From Kalmusia sp. IMI 367209 (taxonomy: Eukaryota; Ascomycota; Dothideomycetes; Pleosporales; Didymosphaeriaceae), in contig JAPEUQ010000011.1 of NCBI GenBank assembly GCA_027946365.1, forward strand, positions 1,054,001-1,118,000: a stretch of DNA of 64,000 bases. Reading direction: 5' to 3'. Shown piece after piece: positions 53,278 through 64,000 of the stretch. The notes beneath the pieces were generated by a model. It was not told the DNA's origin. It saw only the letters and a list, made by a program, of their open reading frames with translations, and made no database searches. The translations under genes and the position numbers were made by a program. Every line of letters begins with the position of its first letter. Positions within the stretch are counted from its first letter, which is position 1.

Positions 53278-54383
53278 CTAGTAAGTGTAGCAAAGCGTGC
53301 CACCCTTCGTATTCAACAAGTCCTTCAGCGTCGCATTCCCTGCCAATTTACCCATGTTGATCTTGAAATCGAGCGTGACGTTCTGACCACTGTAGTCGAA
53401 CGGCACGATGGGCCCACCGACCTGGTTCAACCTCTTGGTCAGGTCCTTCTGTTGCCACTGCCAGAAAATACGGTCCAGGTTTCCGTGATGCAAGTAGAAG
53501 AGCGGGTCTCCGGGGCTGTTGGCCGCGTTGCCGATAGTACCGAGGACGCCTCCGACGCCAAAGTGTCCGCTGCCGTGGATGTTGCGTGCGTCGAAGCTGG
53601 GGACGCCTTCTAGTTCGCGTGCGAAGGAGGTATAGTCGGGCTGCGCAAGGACGTTGTTCACGAGAGCTGGGTCGGCGAAGGTGTTCATGATCCAGGGGGT
53701 GAAGTCGCGTCGAAGGCAGTCTTTGGTAGGATAGTTGACGTAGAAAGCTGGGGCGGCGAAGGGTCCGTTCTGGACACATCCGCCACCGGTGCCTCCAGTG
53801 ATGTTGAGGGGGTTTTGCTCGGCCGTGGGCACTATCTTGGGTCCGTTACCCCCGAAACCTAGGTAGGGTTGGAAGATCTCGGAGTCGAAAGCACGAGTCG
53901 AAGTAGGTTTCTGAGGCTCAGCATCTAGTGACCAGTCCCAGTAGGGTTGGCCACCAGTGTAGCCGCATTCTGTTCTCAGTGCCTTTTCGTAGGTGGCTAC
54001 AAAGTAACGGTGCCAAATGATGAAGTGTCCGACCCAATGTATGTTTGGTGTCTGATCGGAGTGAACAGCCTGGTGGTCATCGAAACGGTTCACCGTTGCG
54101 GAGATGCCTGACTTCGCCGTCTTCTTTGTCAGGCACAGAACGGCGTCAAGGTACGACTTCTTCTGCGTTTGCGATAGTTGTCGCCTATAGAAGGTCGATA
54201 CTAGTTTATAAAAAAAGCAAGTTCGGGAGAGGGTACTCACCATTCCTGTCTCTTGGGAGGGTTCGAGCATGTAGCAACAGCCGATGTCGAGGCGGCCACA
54301 GTCTCAGTGACCGGTGCAGCATAAGCTGACTGAAAGTCTGCCAGTACTGCCAAGGAACCAACGAGGAGGCTTGAGGCACGCAT
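53278..54383 (-). CDS. Secreted tyrosinase (type-3 copper protein)
   Basis: 349 aa copper enzyme oxidising phenols to quinones. Exons 54383..54241 and 54184..53278; the 56 bp intron has GTGAGT and CTATAG, and splicing gives KRQEWRQLSQTQKKSYLDAV. Signal peptide MRASSLLVGSLAVLADFQSA. CuA ligands: FDDH, NIHWVGHF and the WHRYFVATYEKAL motif. CuB ligands: NIHGSGHFGVGG and DPLFYLHHGNLDRIFWQW. The CuA-CuB spacing fits short secreted fungal tyrosinases rather than long intracellular ones, and no C-terminal lid domain is seen. Could contribute to pigment formation or phenol detoxification. The hydrophobic upstream frames are not part of it. Confidence 0.93.
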
Positions 54384-56069
54384 GTTGACGGGAAGTGCAA
54401 CGGAACCGGAGTTGCTGATTCTGCAGTGGGATAGAACAAGCACCGGTTGATTGATTAGAAGGAGAACGATAAGAAAATATATGTACCAGATAGAACCAGG
54501 AACGACGCTAAACGAGATACCGACAGCCCAATGGCATGATGAACGCAACCCAGATTATTGGGACTTTCCTACGACGAGTATAAATCTCCGCGCATGGGAG
54601 CCAGGCCCTTGGTAACTGTACATTTACAAGTGTTATGAGCAGGGGCATAAGTCAGGCTACGAACTGCCGCGTGGCGTGGCGCAGCGTATTCGCATTGGTC
54701 AGTGTAAGCTATCCCGGACAGAGGCTGCACAGGGTCCTTTTGGTAGAAGCTGCATGCACGTGGCTGCGGCTAGGGACATATTCGCCCGACGCCACCCTGG
54801 GGTCTCAATGGCAATCCCCAGCTACATGACCCTTAATACGCCCTCGGCGCTCGCTCTGCATGCAGAACATGTCCCCTGACCTAGTCAATCCTGCGGATCT
54901 TCTTGTCTGGACCTGTCCATGACACTTCGTTCCATATTGTCCAATCGTATATTGCGTGCAGTGGAAGGAGGCTTGCATACAGCACACCGATAAACTTGCT
55001 GAGGTCTGAACAGGCCATCGAGGACCATCTTGTGGGCTCTGAGACGATTTCTTTCCTCAGGCAATGTCCTCTCGTCTCGTGAACCCTGTAAAGGAAGATG
55101 CGCGATGCTGGGCGAACTCCTAGCCCAAAGGCTTATGGATCCTTGCACATGCCAGGATGCCCGCGGAGCAGTGGCTCGAACAATCATATCGAACCTATTG
55201 AATGCGTGGTCCTAAATCACAAAAGTCTGCCCCGTTGGTCCAAGCTCACTGTACACGCCTCTAATAAACTACAGTTCCCCGCGTCCGGCCCGTGTCTGAC
55301 AGGGGACCATGCTACCCTACCACGCTGTGTAACGACGTAGCCCAACAAGAACTGGACTCGAAGCCCATTGTGTTCGAGAAGAAACGAAAATTGTCGTCCT
55401 ATTCATGTGCCATGAATGTATAGGACCATCGGCAGCTAAAGAGCACATTCATGATGTCAAAATAATGTTGATGCAAGCTTGCTTTTTCTGAGCGACCGTG
55501 CAACTCGCGTAATATTTACTGCATATGTCCGTCCTACCCAGTATAGTCGTAACACCTGAAAACGGCTTACGGCCTTCAAACACCACCGATACCCTACAGC
55601 GTTATCCCACGCGAGCAGTCATTTCACTCCTGCAGCCGACCAGCTATTCTCAAGGCGGTCTGTCTTCATTTTGGTTGGCTGATTGCCGGATGCAGGTTCG
55701 GATGCCGCTCGCAGCAGAAGCGACGTACATCAGAGCCGACGTTTCCGAAACGGCCACTATCCTGGAACAGCTATGTCTAGGTACTCTTGAGCTCGACCAC
55801 CAACCACAATATCTGCCGAGGCGCGACACATGCATCAGAACGACTGAGTGTCTCGTCGCCTTCGCTGTGTTAACGGAGCTCATACTATAAAATGGTACCT
55901 CGCGTAGACTACACCCTGAAAATGAGCAAAAATTGCTAAACAGGAGTTCACTCGGCCTCTAAGGGAGATGACCTCGGGACGTAGCTGATGACGTTCCACT
56001 CTTTGAAGCTTCGTCGTTGCATAGCCACTTTTAGGCGCTCTCCTCGAGACAAGGTGACATCTTTCAGAG
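54384..56069. other. Intergenic region, 1.7 kb
   Basis: Divergent between tyrosinase and the rhodopsin-domain gene. Frames up to 121 codons exist but show no recognisable protein. Confidence 0.45.
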
Positions 56070-57405
56070 ATGGCATACATCAGTGCGGATAACGGCTCCC
56101 GACAGCCTATGTTTTTGATTATCACTGGGGTTCTTCTACTCTTGTCTACGATCGCCGTTACGCTCAGGTATGGTATGCCCCTTTGTGGATGATGTGTATG
56201 TTGATCACAATTCAGACTGTGGTGGCGGATTATGCGCACACATCATGTTGGCCTCGATGACTGGTTCATGGTTGCCGCACTGGTGGCTGCGATTGGAATG
56301 GGAGTTCAGAATGGCTTTCACATCTCATGGGGAACCGGGTATGCTATGTGTGAACAACATCTACATGAGCAGCAACTGATGAGCGTTAGACGGCATGGAT
56401 CAGATCTTGACCTTTTCGTGATCCTGGTGCCAACTCTAAAGCACTGGTATGCATACCAGATGGTGTATCCATGGTCGCTGTTCTTCGTAAAAGCCAGTAT
56501 CCTCGCATTATACCATCGCATCTTTACTCATACCAAATTCCGCTACGCTGTCTACGTCGTAACCGCCTTTGTGACTATGTACACTATCGTCGTGTTCTTC
56601 GTTAATGTAAGTCTCGACGAACGCCTTTGTCTGCTTCGCAAGATTGACAACTAACACAAGTAGACCTTCGAATGTCCGGAGAACCCGTCGAACGCATGGT
56701 CACCCACATTCCCACAGGGTTGCAACAATCTCCCTGCAACATACTTCTCGACCGCGTCGATCAACATCCTAACCGATGTCGTAATTCTAATCATGCCAAT
56801 CAGAGCGTTCTTGCAGCTTCAGCTACATCCGAAGAAACGCTGGGCTCTCATGGGTGTCTTCCTGATCGGCGGTATCGCCGTGGTTGCCTCTATCGTCCGC
56901 CTCTACGCCCTCTACGTATACATCACAACCAAAGACATCGCCTACGACGCCATCTTCGTAAGGCAGCTCCCCAATATCCCCCTCTCTGCGTTCAATTCCT
57001 TATTAACACTCTGCGTATATCCTTCTGCTCTCCCAAATCGAGGTGAATGTCGCTATTATCTCCGCGTCGGCGCCCGCCCTCCGTCCCCTCTTCAAGAAGA
57101 TCTTCATGTCGACTTCCTGCAACCGATCGAGCCAGTACGGTGCAGGCTATGGCAGCGGCTCGGGCAGCAATTTTCGGTCGCGCGCCAAGTCGAATAGACA
57201 GATCGAGCTGTCCTCGTATGATGGGAAGAAGGATTCGACGTCGACGACAAGAACGGGGACAAAGCATACGACAAGGGCAAGTGACGCAAGCAATACGAGT
57301 GAGGAGTTGATTTTAGGGGGAACTCCGAGGGATGGGATTACAGAAACGACGGAGATGAGGGTTGATGTCGAGCCGATTAGGGGCCAGGTTGGGGGCGCGG
57401 TTTAG
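56070..57405 (+). CDS. Rhodopsin-domain (SAT4/PTH11-like) integral membrane protein
   Basis: Seven-TM fungal protein of about 381 aa. Exons 56070..56167, 56216..56606, 56664..56957 and 57043..57405. Family blocks: RLWWRIMRTHHVGLDDWFMV, ALYHRIFTHTKFR after TM3, FECPENPSNAWSPTFP with the following C-N pair, ILTDVVILIMPI, and VNVAIISASAPALRPLFKK, then a Ser/Gly-rich cytosolic tail. The third junction is not fully satisfying: the best in-frame acceptor (AAATCGAG) skips the sequence LLLSQIE that should open TM7; that sequence is visible just upstream in another frame without an AG before it. A one-base indel or an unusual splice is possible. These proteins are proposed GPCR-like sensors, or accessory membrane proteins. 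ATG at 56070. Confidence 0.8.
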
Positions 57406-57848
57406 TGGATATAGGAAGGGGTAAATACGTTCGCATAGCCGGATATAGGCGAATTAAGACAGTAAAATACCACGCTTCTATTATGTTCTTCTGGAAGAGC
57501 CTTTTCCACCGTAATACAGGGTGGACTGATGCATTGTGATTGAAAGACTACCTGGAAGAACGACAGCCTATCGTCAATTGACGGCTCACGGTCTGATGTG
57601 AGGTTCAATAGACGTTCTTCTTTTGTAGCGAAATCTTAACAAAAAAAGAGGTGTATTAGGTACGCGCAGAAAGGATACCATAGTCAGCTTCCAGGTTTTC
57701 ATCCACAATCGTCCTCTTACACTATGCTCGTCCAACAATGGCGCGCTTCCCACAGTTACGCTTCGGAATTCCTTCAGTACTGCAAAACTTAGGGATTACC
57801 AGTCGTGAATCAGAACTTTTCTGTCATTCCCAATGCCGCTTGATCTTC
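57406..57848. other. Convergent intergenic region
   Basis: No gene seen; 3' ends of both neighbours. Confidence 0.4.
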
Positions 57849-60071
57849 TTAGAAGCCTCCCTTCTCTCTCACCATGAAGATACGGAATGCTTTGGCCTTC
57901 GATTGTGAACCATATGTAGCCTCTCCGTCGAGACGGCTGGCCAAACAGAATGCATCCACAACCTTGGTAGCATCGATCTCTTCTTTATCATCGAAAGGTA
58001 TCTTTGCAATGAATTTCCCCAACGAGATCGAGCCTAGCTTGACGTGCGATTCGGTCAGGTAGTCTGTGCGGGTGAGTATGTCGTCGGAAGTGATTCGGGT
58101 TACAAAGTTCCAACCAGCGGATGAAATGGACGACTGACGTGCTTGGACCTGTTCAGCACATGCCAAGATACCTAGCATAATGAATTAGTGATTATCAACA
58201 ATACATATGGATAAACAGGGCCGATGAGGGTTTGCTGGAATATTTGAACTTTTGAAGCAGTTCAAGTATCGCCTACGCCCCCAGCTTGTTGCTAGCAATA
58301 CTTACCGAAAGCCTTGGTCACTTGTCGCTTCGTTGTAATATAGGTAGAGGGATGAACCTCGAGTATCTCGAGGAAGTCATCAAGTGAAGCAGTCCCGATG
58401 AAAATGTGACGGTGTTTGTATTCCAGCTCTCGCTCTTCCCGCTCATACAGTGCTAGAGTATCTTCATCGAGGACAGGAGATGGAGTGAGTGTTTTCAGAG
58501 GAGGGGGTCCATGCTGGGGCTTCCTCACGTTGACAGGAAGTTTCAGCGATACTTTTCGTCGATGCTGCTTCGCTGGTGACTTGACTTGACCCAATTTCGC
58601 TGGACTCGCTTTGAGCTCAAGGACACTGTCGTTCGTGATGCGACGTGCTCGATGCAGTTTAGGCTTACCTCCACTGTCGAAGGAAGAGCCTATCTGGTCA
58701 GAAGAAGCACTGAGGTGCGTAGAGCTATGAGGATGCTTGAGGTCTGAAGGTAGTGAGTGAAACTCGATCTTAGCCTCTCCAAGAGTCTGCCACAACTCCT
58801 TCGTGTCTTCGTCGAACATGTTGTTCGTATTACCATTAATCATGTCCTTCGTGTTCTCATTAGATAGCTGCTTCGCATCTTCATCAGTCAACTTTTCCGT
58901 CTCCTCGTCGGGTAGCTTTTGTGTATCCTCATCGAAAACAGACAGAGTCGATGCATTGTCTCCGTGATCACCGAGTGGCATCGGCATTGGCAGACCGCTC
59001 GTTAGAGACGTAGATAGACGGGACTGCGATTGCGGTTCGGTTTCGATGTGAAGATGTGCGGCCGCACCTGGAAGGTTCTCGATACTCGCTTGCTCTTCCA
59101 TGGGAGACTCTTTACCAGGTGTAACAATCTCTGCTGACTGTGAAGCACCATCCATATTTCCACCTATTCTTCCAATAGCTGGTGTTTGAACTGTAATCTT
59201 ATCTTTCTTAGGAGCTCGCGCCAATGGTGGGGCTAATGGTACCTGCTCCTTACGATATACCAGCTTATCTAAGAGTGCTAGTCTCAAGTTCTCCGTTTCT
59301 TCTGGGGTCAAAATATCACAGCCGTGTACACACGCTTCATGCACTTCAACTGGGGGGGGTTGAACACACATGACCTTTTTCAGCCTCTTTTGCCATCTCA
59401 TTGTAAATGACCTGCTCCAAGTGTACTGTGTCCTCGGGTGTCATGTTCTGGAGAATTCGCATTGATTCCTCATAGAGCGAGGTCGGACGGACATCATATA
59501 TTGAAGCGGGCTCACTTTCCCTTGGAACCCGAGGCGGAGGTGCGCGCTTCGACCGACTCTTTGAATGCCTTTGTATGGCTTTGCTCCGAATAAGAACATT
59601 TTGTCCGCCAAATGCGGGCAATGAGTGCTCACAATGATTGGACGAGCATAGTGCTTCCTCGGGGCCCTTAGAGACTAAGTGAGATTTAGGAATATCTGCG
59701 TCAACATCAGGAAAATCGGGCGAATGGAACAAGCAGACATTTTGTTGGATTGGCTCACCTGCACTGCGCTTGCACAGCATCGTCTTTGCTGCTTGCATCG
59801 ACCCATCTTTTGGCTCTCCCTCATCCACGACGCTCTCTACATACGGAGCCTTGGATGAAGTCGGGGCTTGTTGCATGGCTGCCCTTGCCTTTCTCCTTCG
59901 CTCTTTACTTGGTTGGCCTGGCATGTTGTCCAAGTTCACATCAACCACTTTAGATGTATGCGGTAGATTTGAGGAATGACCTGGTCGCGGGTGACGCGAG
60001 TGAGGAAAAGAATGACGGCGACGGCGTAGGAGGTCGTTAGCCAAGACGCAGCGTGAGAACGACGCTTTCAT
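57849..60071 (-). CDS. Large low-complexity protein, unknown function, apparent frameshift in a C8 run
   Basis: About 695 codons if joined: block A 60071..59358 (ATG 60071), block B continuing to 58306, and a last exon 58171..57849 after a 134 bp intron (GGTAAG; ATGCTAG). No family recognised. Block A ends with TPEDTVHLEQVIYNEMAKEA; the frame then breaks at CCCCCCCC (59350-59357), and reading one C less gives an uninterrupted protein, PPVEVHEACVHGCDILTPEE. No intron fits. Features: basic start, many Ser/Pro stretches, an acidic repeated region of about 8-9 residue units (EDTQKLPDEE, TEKLTDED, AKQLSNEN, TKDMINGN, TKELWQ), and a more ordered C-terminus (HIFIGTASLDDFLEILEVHP, then KVVDAFCLASRLDG). 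Could be a chromatin or kinetochore-type protein, but that is a guess. Two CACGTG boxes lie about 100 bp upstream. Confidence 0.6.
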
Positions 60072-61483
60072 TACGTGCACATGTCGAGGCCAGGATGGAA
60101 GGAGCTGGTTGAGTTATGCGCAAATTTGGAAGCTGGCTGTAGTATGTTTGTGTGTCGAGCTCGCACGTGGCGTTCACGTGGCAACCCAGCCAGATGACCT
60201 TTCTTTCACTAGGACTAACCTCGCACAAATACTATAAAGCGAGGTATATCAAGCTATAGTTTACTCTCGCCTGTGCACTGCTTACAAAGGCCGTGATCAT
60301 CTGCGATATAGGCGACTGAGGAGCATTGCCTCTTGGTCTTGGGGGGATGATCGTTACCATTGTATTCGAGATGAAAGGTGGTCATTGCTCTGCGATGATC
60401 CTCAAGATAGAGTGAGGAATGAAGCCCGTGGTCGTGTTCGGTACGAGTAGCCGAGTCGTAATCTGCATGTTTTAATGCGCTAAATCGCTGGGTTCGTATC
60501 AACTGTCCCAAAACATAATGAAAAGGCCATTAGCACTAGCGAAATCAAGGCTATAGAAGCTTAAATAAGTGAAATAGATAATTTGTAACCAGCAAAGCAT
60601 GCCACACGCGAGTTTGTTTGCATAGATTTATGTCTACGCACTCCTAGCAAATTCAGCTGGGATACGGTGAGTTGCTTGTTGTACTCCAGAGACATGGAGC
60701 ATACTGTAACGATGGCAAAAAGTTCATAAGATGATGATAACAATAATCTGAGTGAAGAACAAAGTTTCTGGATGTGTACGGAATGTTGGAAGACTGTTTC
60801 CTAGGAAACAACGAGAATGGACAGAGATGTGACGGAGGGGTCTCACACTGATGGGCATGGCACCCCAATTTGAAGATTTAGTCGTTCTTAACAATGACAC
60901 GCAACCCTGGAGTAGCAAATTCAACGTGTATGTCTAATCCGCTGCCTAGGGTGGCCTCCACGGACCCGATCTTCGAGGTCGAATCGCCATGTTGGCGCGA
61001 TTTTCAGGATGAATGTAGTCACTCTAACAGCCTGATCGAAAGCTAAAGTTTATCTAGGAATTGGATGCAGGAGAGGTCAACAATAATCACCCGTCGAAGA
61101 ATTCACTAGGTGTGGGAATAATGAATGACTAAGCCGTCATCTAAATTTGTCTGATATATTGGCTTTTCCGATTGTGCTCTTCGTACCTTATCTTGGAGCA
61201 ATTAGAAGCCAGACACGTTTGTTGCATATGAACCTTCCGCTATCACCTCCAATTGTTTTGTACATCTCTTTCGTAAAAGCGTGCGCCCGATAGCCGAAGT
61301 TTACATCGAAGCTTTCTCTCGGCAGTCTCGGCGCCGTCATTGGTTCCTCTCGACCTTCCTAATCACTCCAAAAGCTACCCCGGCGCGAACATTAGGATCC
61401 AAGATGCTTATCGGCGATTGATAGTATAAAAGTAGGTCAAAGAACAGTAAAAATTCCGTTGCGCTTGAAAGCTAACAGGACAA
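60072..61483. promoter_or_regulatory. Divergent intergenic region with tandem E-boxes
   Basis: 1.4 kb without a supported gene. CACGTG occurs at 60164-60169 and 60175-60180, about 100 bp upstream of the minus-strand gene. A TATAAA-like sequence is near 60233. The remainder is AT-rich. Confidence 0.45.
60164..60180. promoter_or_regulatory. Two CACGTG boxes spaced one helical turn
   Basis: CACGTGGCGTTCACGTG: the two hexamers begin 11 bp apart, so bound factors would lie on the same DNA face. About 100 bp upstream of the ATG at 60071. Confidence 0.45.
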
Positions 61484-62816
61484 ATGCAGCTTCTTACCCC
61501 ACTCTTGTCGCTCGCGCTGTTCGCCTGCAGCAGCGCCGCAACCAATTTCACGGGTGATGTTCTCAATGGTGTTCCTGTCATATCTTACCTCGACCTTGCC
61601 GACGTGCCCTCGCAAAGCGTCTCGAGATACTACTTGAGAGTGGGAGAGCTTAATGGCGGACTCCCTCTTCATATACCAGTGTTCGTAGCCCGTGGCACGC
61701 CAGAGAGTTTAGAGAGCGGGAAGAAGCTATCCCTCTCTGCGGCTATACATGGCGACGAGCTCAATGGTGTTCGGGTGGTGCAGCGCATATTTGCGCAGCT
61801 TGAGGGGCAGGTCGCAACTCTCAATGGCACAGGTAGGCTTCCAAACTAGCTACAATTACAGGACGAAAGTTTGAGGTCCAACCTCGTGCGTATTATGCAT
61901 TTCAGAGTGACTTGGCTGATAACGAGTCCCCGTGTTTTTATCTTTGTACATTAAGGAGAGGACACTGCTAACATTGGTAGTAATTGGCATACCGACGGTC
62001 AATCCAATGGGGATCTATCTGAACCAACGGAACTATTTCACGTCGCACAACAGTGGTTGGCTCACCAATGTGAATCGTGTGTTCCCGGGAGTTGCTGCTT
62101 CCGACGGTGGTGGTGGCCCGGAGTTGTTGGCGTACAACATTTGGAATTACGTTTGGGGAAACAAATCTCAGGTGGACGTTGGACTCGATCTGCGTAAGTC
62201 CGATATACTCGATGCTTAGAAGTCTACTAACCTTGCTACAGACACCCCCAGCAGCGGCGGTGAAACTTCGCTATGGTGCTACGCTGATTGGCGTCTTCCC
62301 TACGTCGAGCGACTATCTAAGCTCTTGCAGCCCGATACCTTGAAGATTGACCCGGGAGAGCCTGGCAGCATCGAGACAACTTTCGTGGACAACACAATTC
62401 CTTCCATCACTGTGGAGATGGGACTGGCAAAAGTGTGGAATGCATCGCTGATCGACAGGGTCTACGACTTTGTCAACCGCGTCTTGGATGACCTCCGTAT
62501 CATACCCTCGAATACGACAGAAGCATATACGCCGGACCTCAGCAAGACATATATTGTGACTACTTTCCATGATTCGGTGGCAACGTATGGCGGGTTTGTG
62601 GAGCAGCTCGTCTCCGTAGATGAGCCTGTCACAAAGGGACAACCCATCGCCAACGTCAGGAATGTATTTGGGGATATCTTGGAGACCTTATATTCGCCTG
62701 AGACAGGCAGGATGTTTCAGTCGCCGCGCGATCCGAGCATCGAGCCTGGTGCCAGCGTGGGGCAAATCGCATACAATTCCACGGACCCCGAGTGTGCGGA
62801 CGGGTGTATACTCTAG
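61484..62816 (+). CDS. Secreted AstE/AspA-family deacylase (succinylglutamate desuccinylase/aspartoacylase-like)
   Basis: 378 aa zinc carboxypeptidase-fold hydrolase. Exons 61484..61832, 61981..62193 and 62242..62816. Signal peptide MQLLTPLLSLALFACSSAAT. Zinc motif HGDE: His89 and Glu92 in AAIHGDELNG; the third ligand His is in DLHTPSSGG and is formed by joining exons 2 and 3, which supports the splice. GIPTVNPMGIYLNQR and the NVNRVFPG block contain the substrate-binding Asn-Arg pairs of the family. The C-terminal half (VDEPVTKGQPIANVRNVFG) is the beta-barrel common to this group. Enzymes cleave N-acyl amino acids or similar amides; this secreted member may act on extracellular substrates, but none is identified. 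The 148 bp first intron is longer than usual. ATG at 61484. Confidence 0.88.
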
Positions 62817-62885
62817 ATACAATACATGCGAATAGTCTAGGGCAAATGATCCCGCCTCCTCATGCCATCTTACTATCAGGCACAG

Positions 62886-63585
62886 CTAACAAGTGCCCAA
62901 AGACATAGTTGTCCCGAAGGTCCACCTCTCCATCTCAGGATCATCAATCGGGAGCCACGACCCTGGACTTGCATTGCTCTCCTCCCTTGCCTGGTACACA
63001 ATCTTCAACACCCCGGCCCCGCACTTCGACCCGACTATCTGGTCAGTAACTTCTTCGCCGAAGTGCTTGGAGAAGCGCCCGTCACTCGCACTTGGACCCT
63101 CAAGCGTGAGTCGATTCTGGGCTTGCATCGTGAAGCTGTCTGGCGGTGGATCAACGAAGCTATAAAACGCCGCGAAGTACAAGCGTTCTTTCGGAGCGAG
63201 ACGCGCGAGGCCTAGGAGGTCCATGCCGTAGGGGTTTACCCAGATTCGAGATGCAGGTGTAGAGGTGACGTTGAGGTAGACTGTGCAGTTTGTGCTAGCT
63301 TTCGTGATGGGTACTTTGTTCGCGGATCTAAGCAATGAAGGCTAGACGAGGAGAGTGAGAGTAAGAAGAGAACGTACTGCCTGGACCAACTTCAGGTTGA
63401 AAAGAGGGAAGAGAGTGGACAAGGAGTGGGTGGTTGTTCGTGCTAGTGCTGAGGGATGTTGACAGGATGTCCTCGGTGGAGAGGCATTGGGAGCCAGTGT
63501 GGTTCAAGGGAGTCAGGTGTATCCTCTGCGCAAATATCCCAGGAACGATGGGCAGCGCAATGATGCAGAGTTTTGATAAAAACAT
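62886..63585 (-). CDS. Secreted protein of unknown family
   Basis: Two coding blocks: 63585 down to about 63374-63378 and about 63327 down to 62886. Signal peptide MFLSKLCIIALPIVPGIFA; then NTHTGSQC-type segment with a Cys and Ser/Thr-rich stretch, followed by STNCTVYLNVTSTPASRIWV, NPYGMDLLGLARL, ERLYFAAFYSFVDPPPD, FGEEVTDQIVGSKCGAGVL and a final SLGTC, with four or five Cys and several N-glycosylation sites. I do not recognise the family. The intron donor is unsettled: the standard GTACGT site (63377) puts the second block out of frame, while a weak GTTCTC at 63373 keeps frame with the TTAG acceptor. Either an atypical donor, a later acceptor, or a small indel. Convergent with the deacylase gene. 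Confidence 0.6.
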
Positions 63586-64000
63586 GATGAAGGATTAATT
63601 TTGGTCGTTGTTCTATGCTAGGGGGTTGTCGATGGGTTACAATGGTCATGCTGGCTACTAGATATACTGTGCAATGTTGCACTCAATTCAATTGTGTGTG
63701 TGGTCAATATATGGGTTCATATGGATAATTAGTGGTGGCCGTATATTCTTGTACTCGGCGCTTGTGAGGGCAATTTTGCGGATTGAACACACGGCGGACT
63801 CCGCAGCGGGTGGCAGCGGAGAAAGTTGCAGCTACCCCACTCTACCTTTGCTGAGTAAAGAGGGGGCCGCGGCTTCTGTCATCCCTGCACGATTCGCCGC
63901 TTCGACGCGACCAAATTCCTCAGTCATCCCCGCGCATCCTGCGCCTCCCTTCTCTTCTATATAATCCTAATGTATTTGCTTGCAGATGCAGACCAATGCC
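63586..64000. other. Intergenic end of window
   Basis: Upstream of the secreted-protein gene. No gene recognised up to the right edge. Confidence 0.4.

Noticed and set aside
55525..55890. 121-codon ATG frame
   Set aside because: No recognisable domain, signal or membrane segment, and an equally open frame on the other strand.
59346..59401. Intron joining the two frames of the unknown repeat protein
   Set aside because: The only GT...AG pair spans about 26 bp, too short for an intron; a one-base shift in the C8 run explains the change.
60470..60510. tRNA B-box-like sequence (GGGTTCGTATC)
   Set aside because: Does not match GGTTCRANYCC and no cloverleaf arms could be formed around it.

Overview
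This 64 kb window is nuclear DNA of a filamentous ascomycete (Pezizomycotina). The evidence is short GT-AG introns of about 50-60 bp with CTAAC/CTGAC-like branch sites, a Zn2Cys6 regulator with an AflR-type domain, DHN-melanin-type reductase and dehydratase homologues, a 2EXR protein, a DUF1996 protein, a Kre9/Knh1 protein and a PTH11/SAT4-type rhodopsin-domain protein. The gene mix suggests Dothideomycetes, but I cannot prove a species. I rebuilt 30 protein genes and one weaker single-exon candidate by hand-splicing across reading frames; the exon coordinates are in the entries.

Region 1 (about 1-18 kb) is a run of tailoring-type genes: a wax-synthase-like membrane acyltransferase cut by the left edge, an NmrA-like oxidoreductase, a methyltransferase-fold protein, an AflR-type C6 regulator, an AKR7-type aldo-keto reductase, a secreted berberine-bridge-type FAD oxidase, a scytalone-dehydratase-like protein divergent from a trihydroxynaphthalene-reductase-like SDR, and an MDR enoyl-reductase-like protein. 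No polyketide or peptide synthase is present up to 18 kb. Together they look like the accessory part of an aromatic polyketide cluster whose backbone gene is outside the window or lost. An AT-rich stretch (about 3.0-4.8 kb) lies inside it.

Region 2 (18-28 kb) is gene-poor. It holds a small one-TM protein, a three-exon small secreted cysteine-rich protein, a C2H2 zinc-finger protein and two neighbouring BTB proteins.

Region 3 (28-52 kb) is denser and mostly conserved: GH89 alpha-N-acetylglucosaminidase (two small frameshifts), a Pho80-like cyclin, Kre9/Knh1, aminopeptidase P, a 2EXR protein, a classical SDR, an orphan multi-TM protein, a secreted DUF1996 protein, a histidine acid phosphatase with two possible N-termini, an APC permease and a small hypothetical protein.

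Region 4 (53-64 kb) holds a secreted tyrosinase, a rhodopsin-domain membrane protein with a problematic splice junction, a large low-complexity protein with an apparent frameshift in a C8 run, a secreted AstE/AspA-type deacylase and a secreted protein of unknown family. No rRNA, tRNA, CRISPR or intact transposon was recognised.
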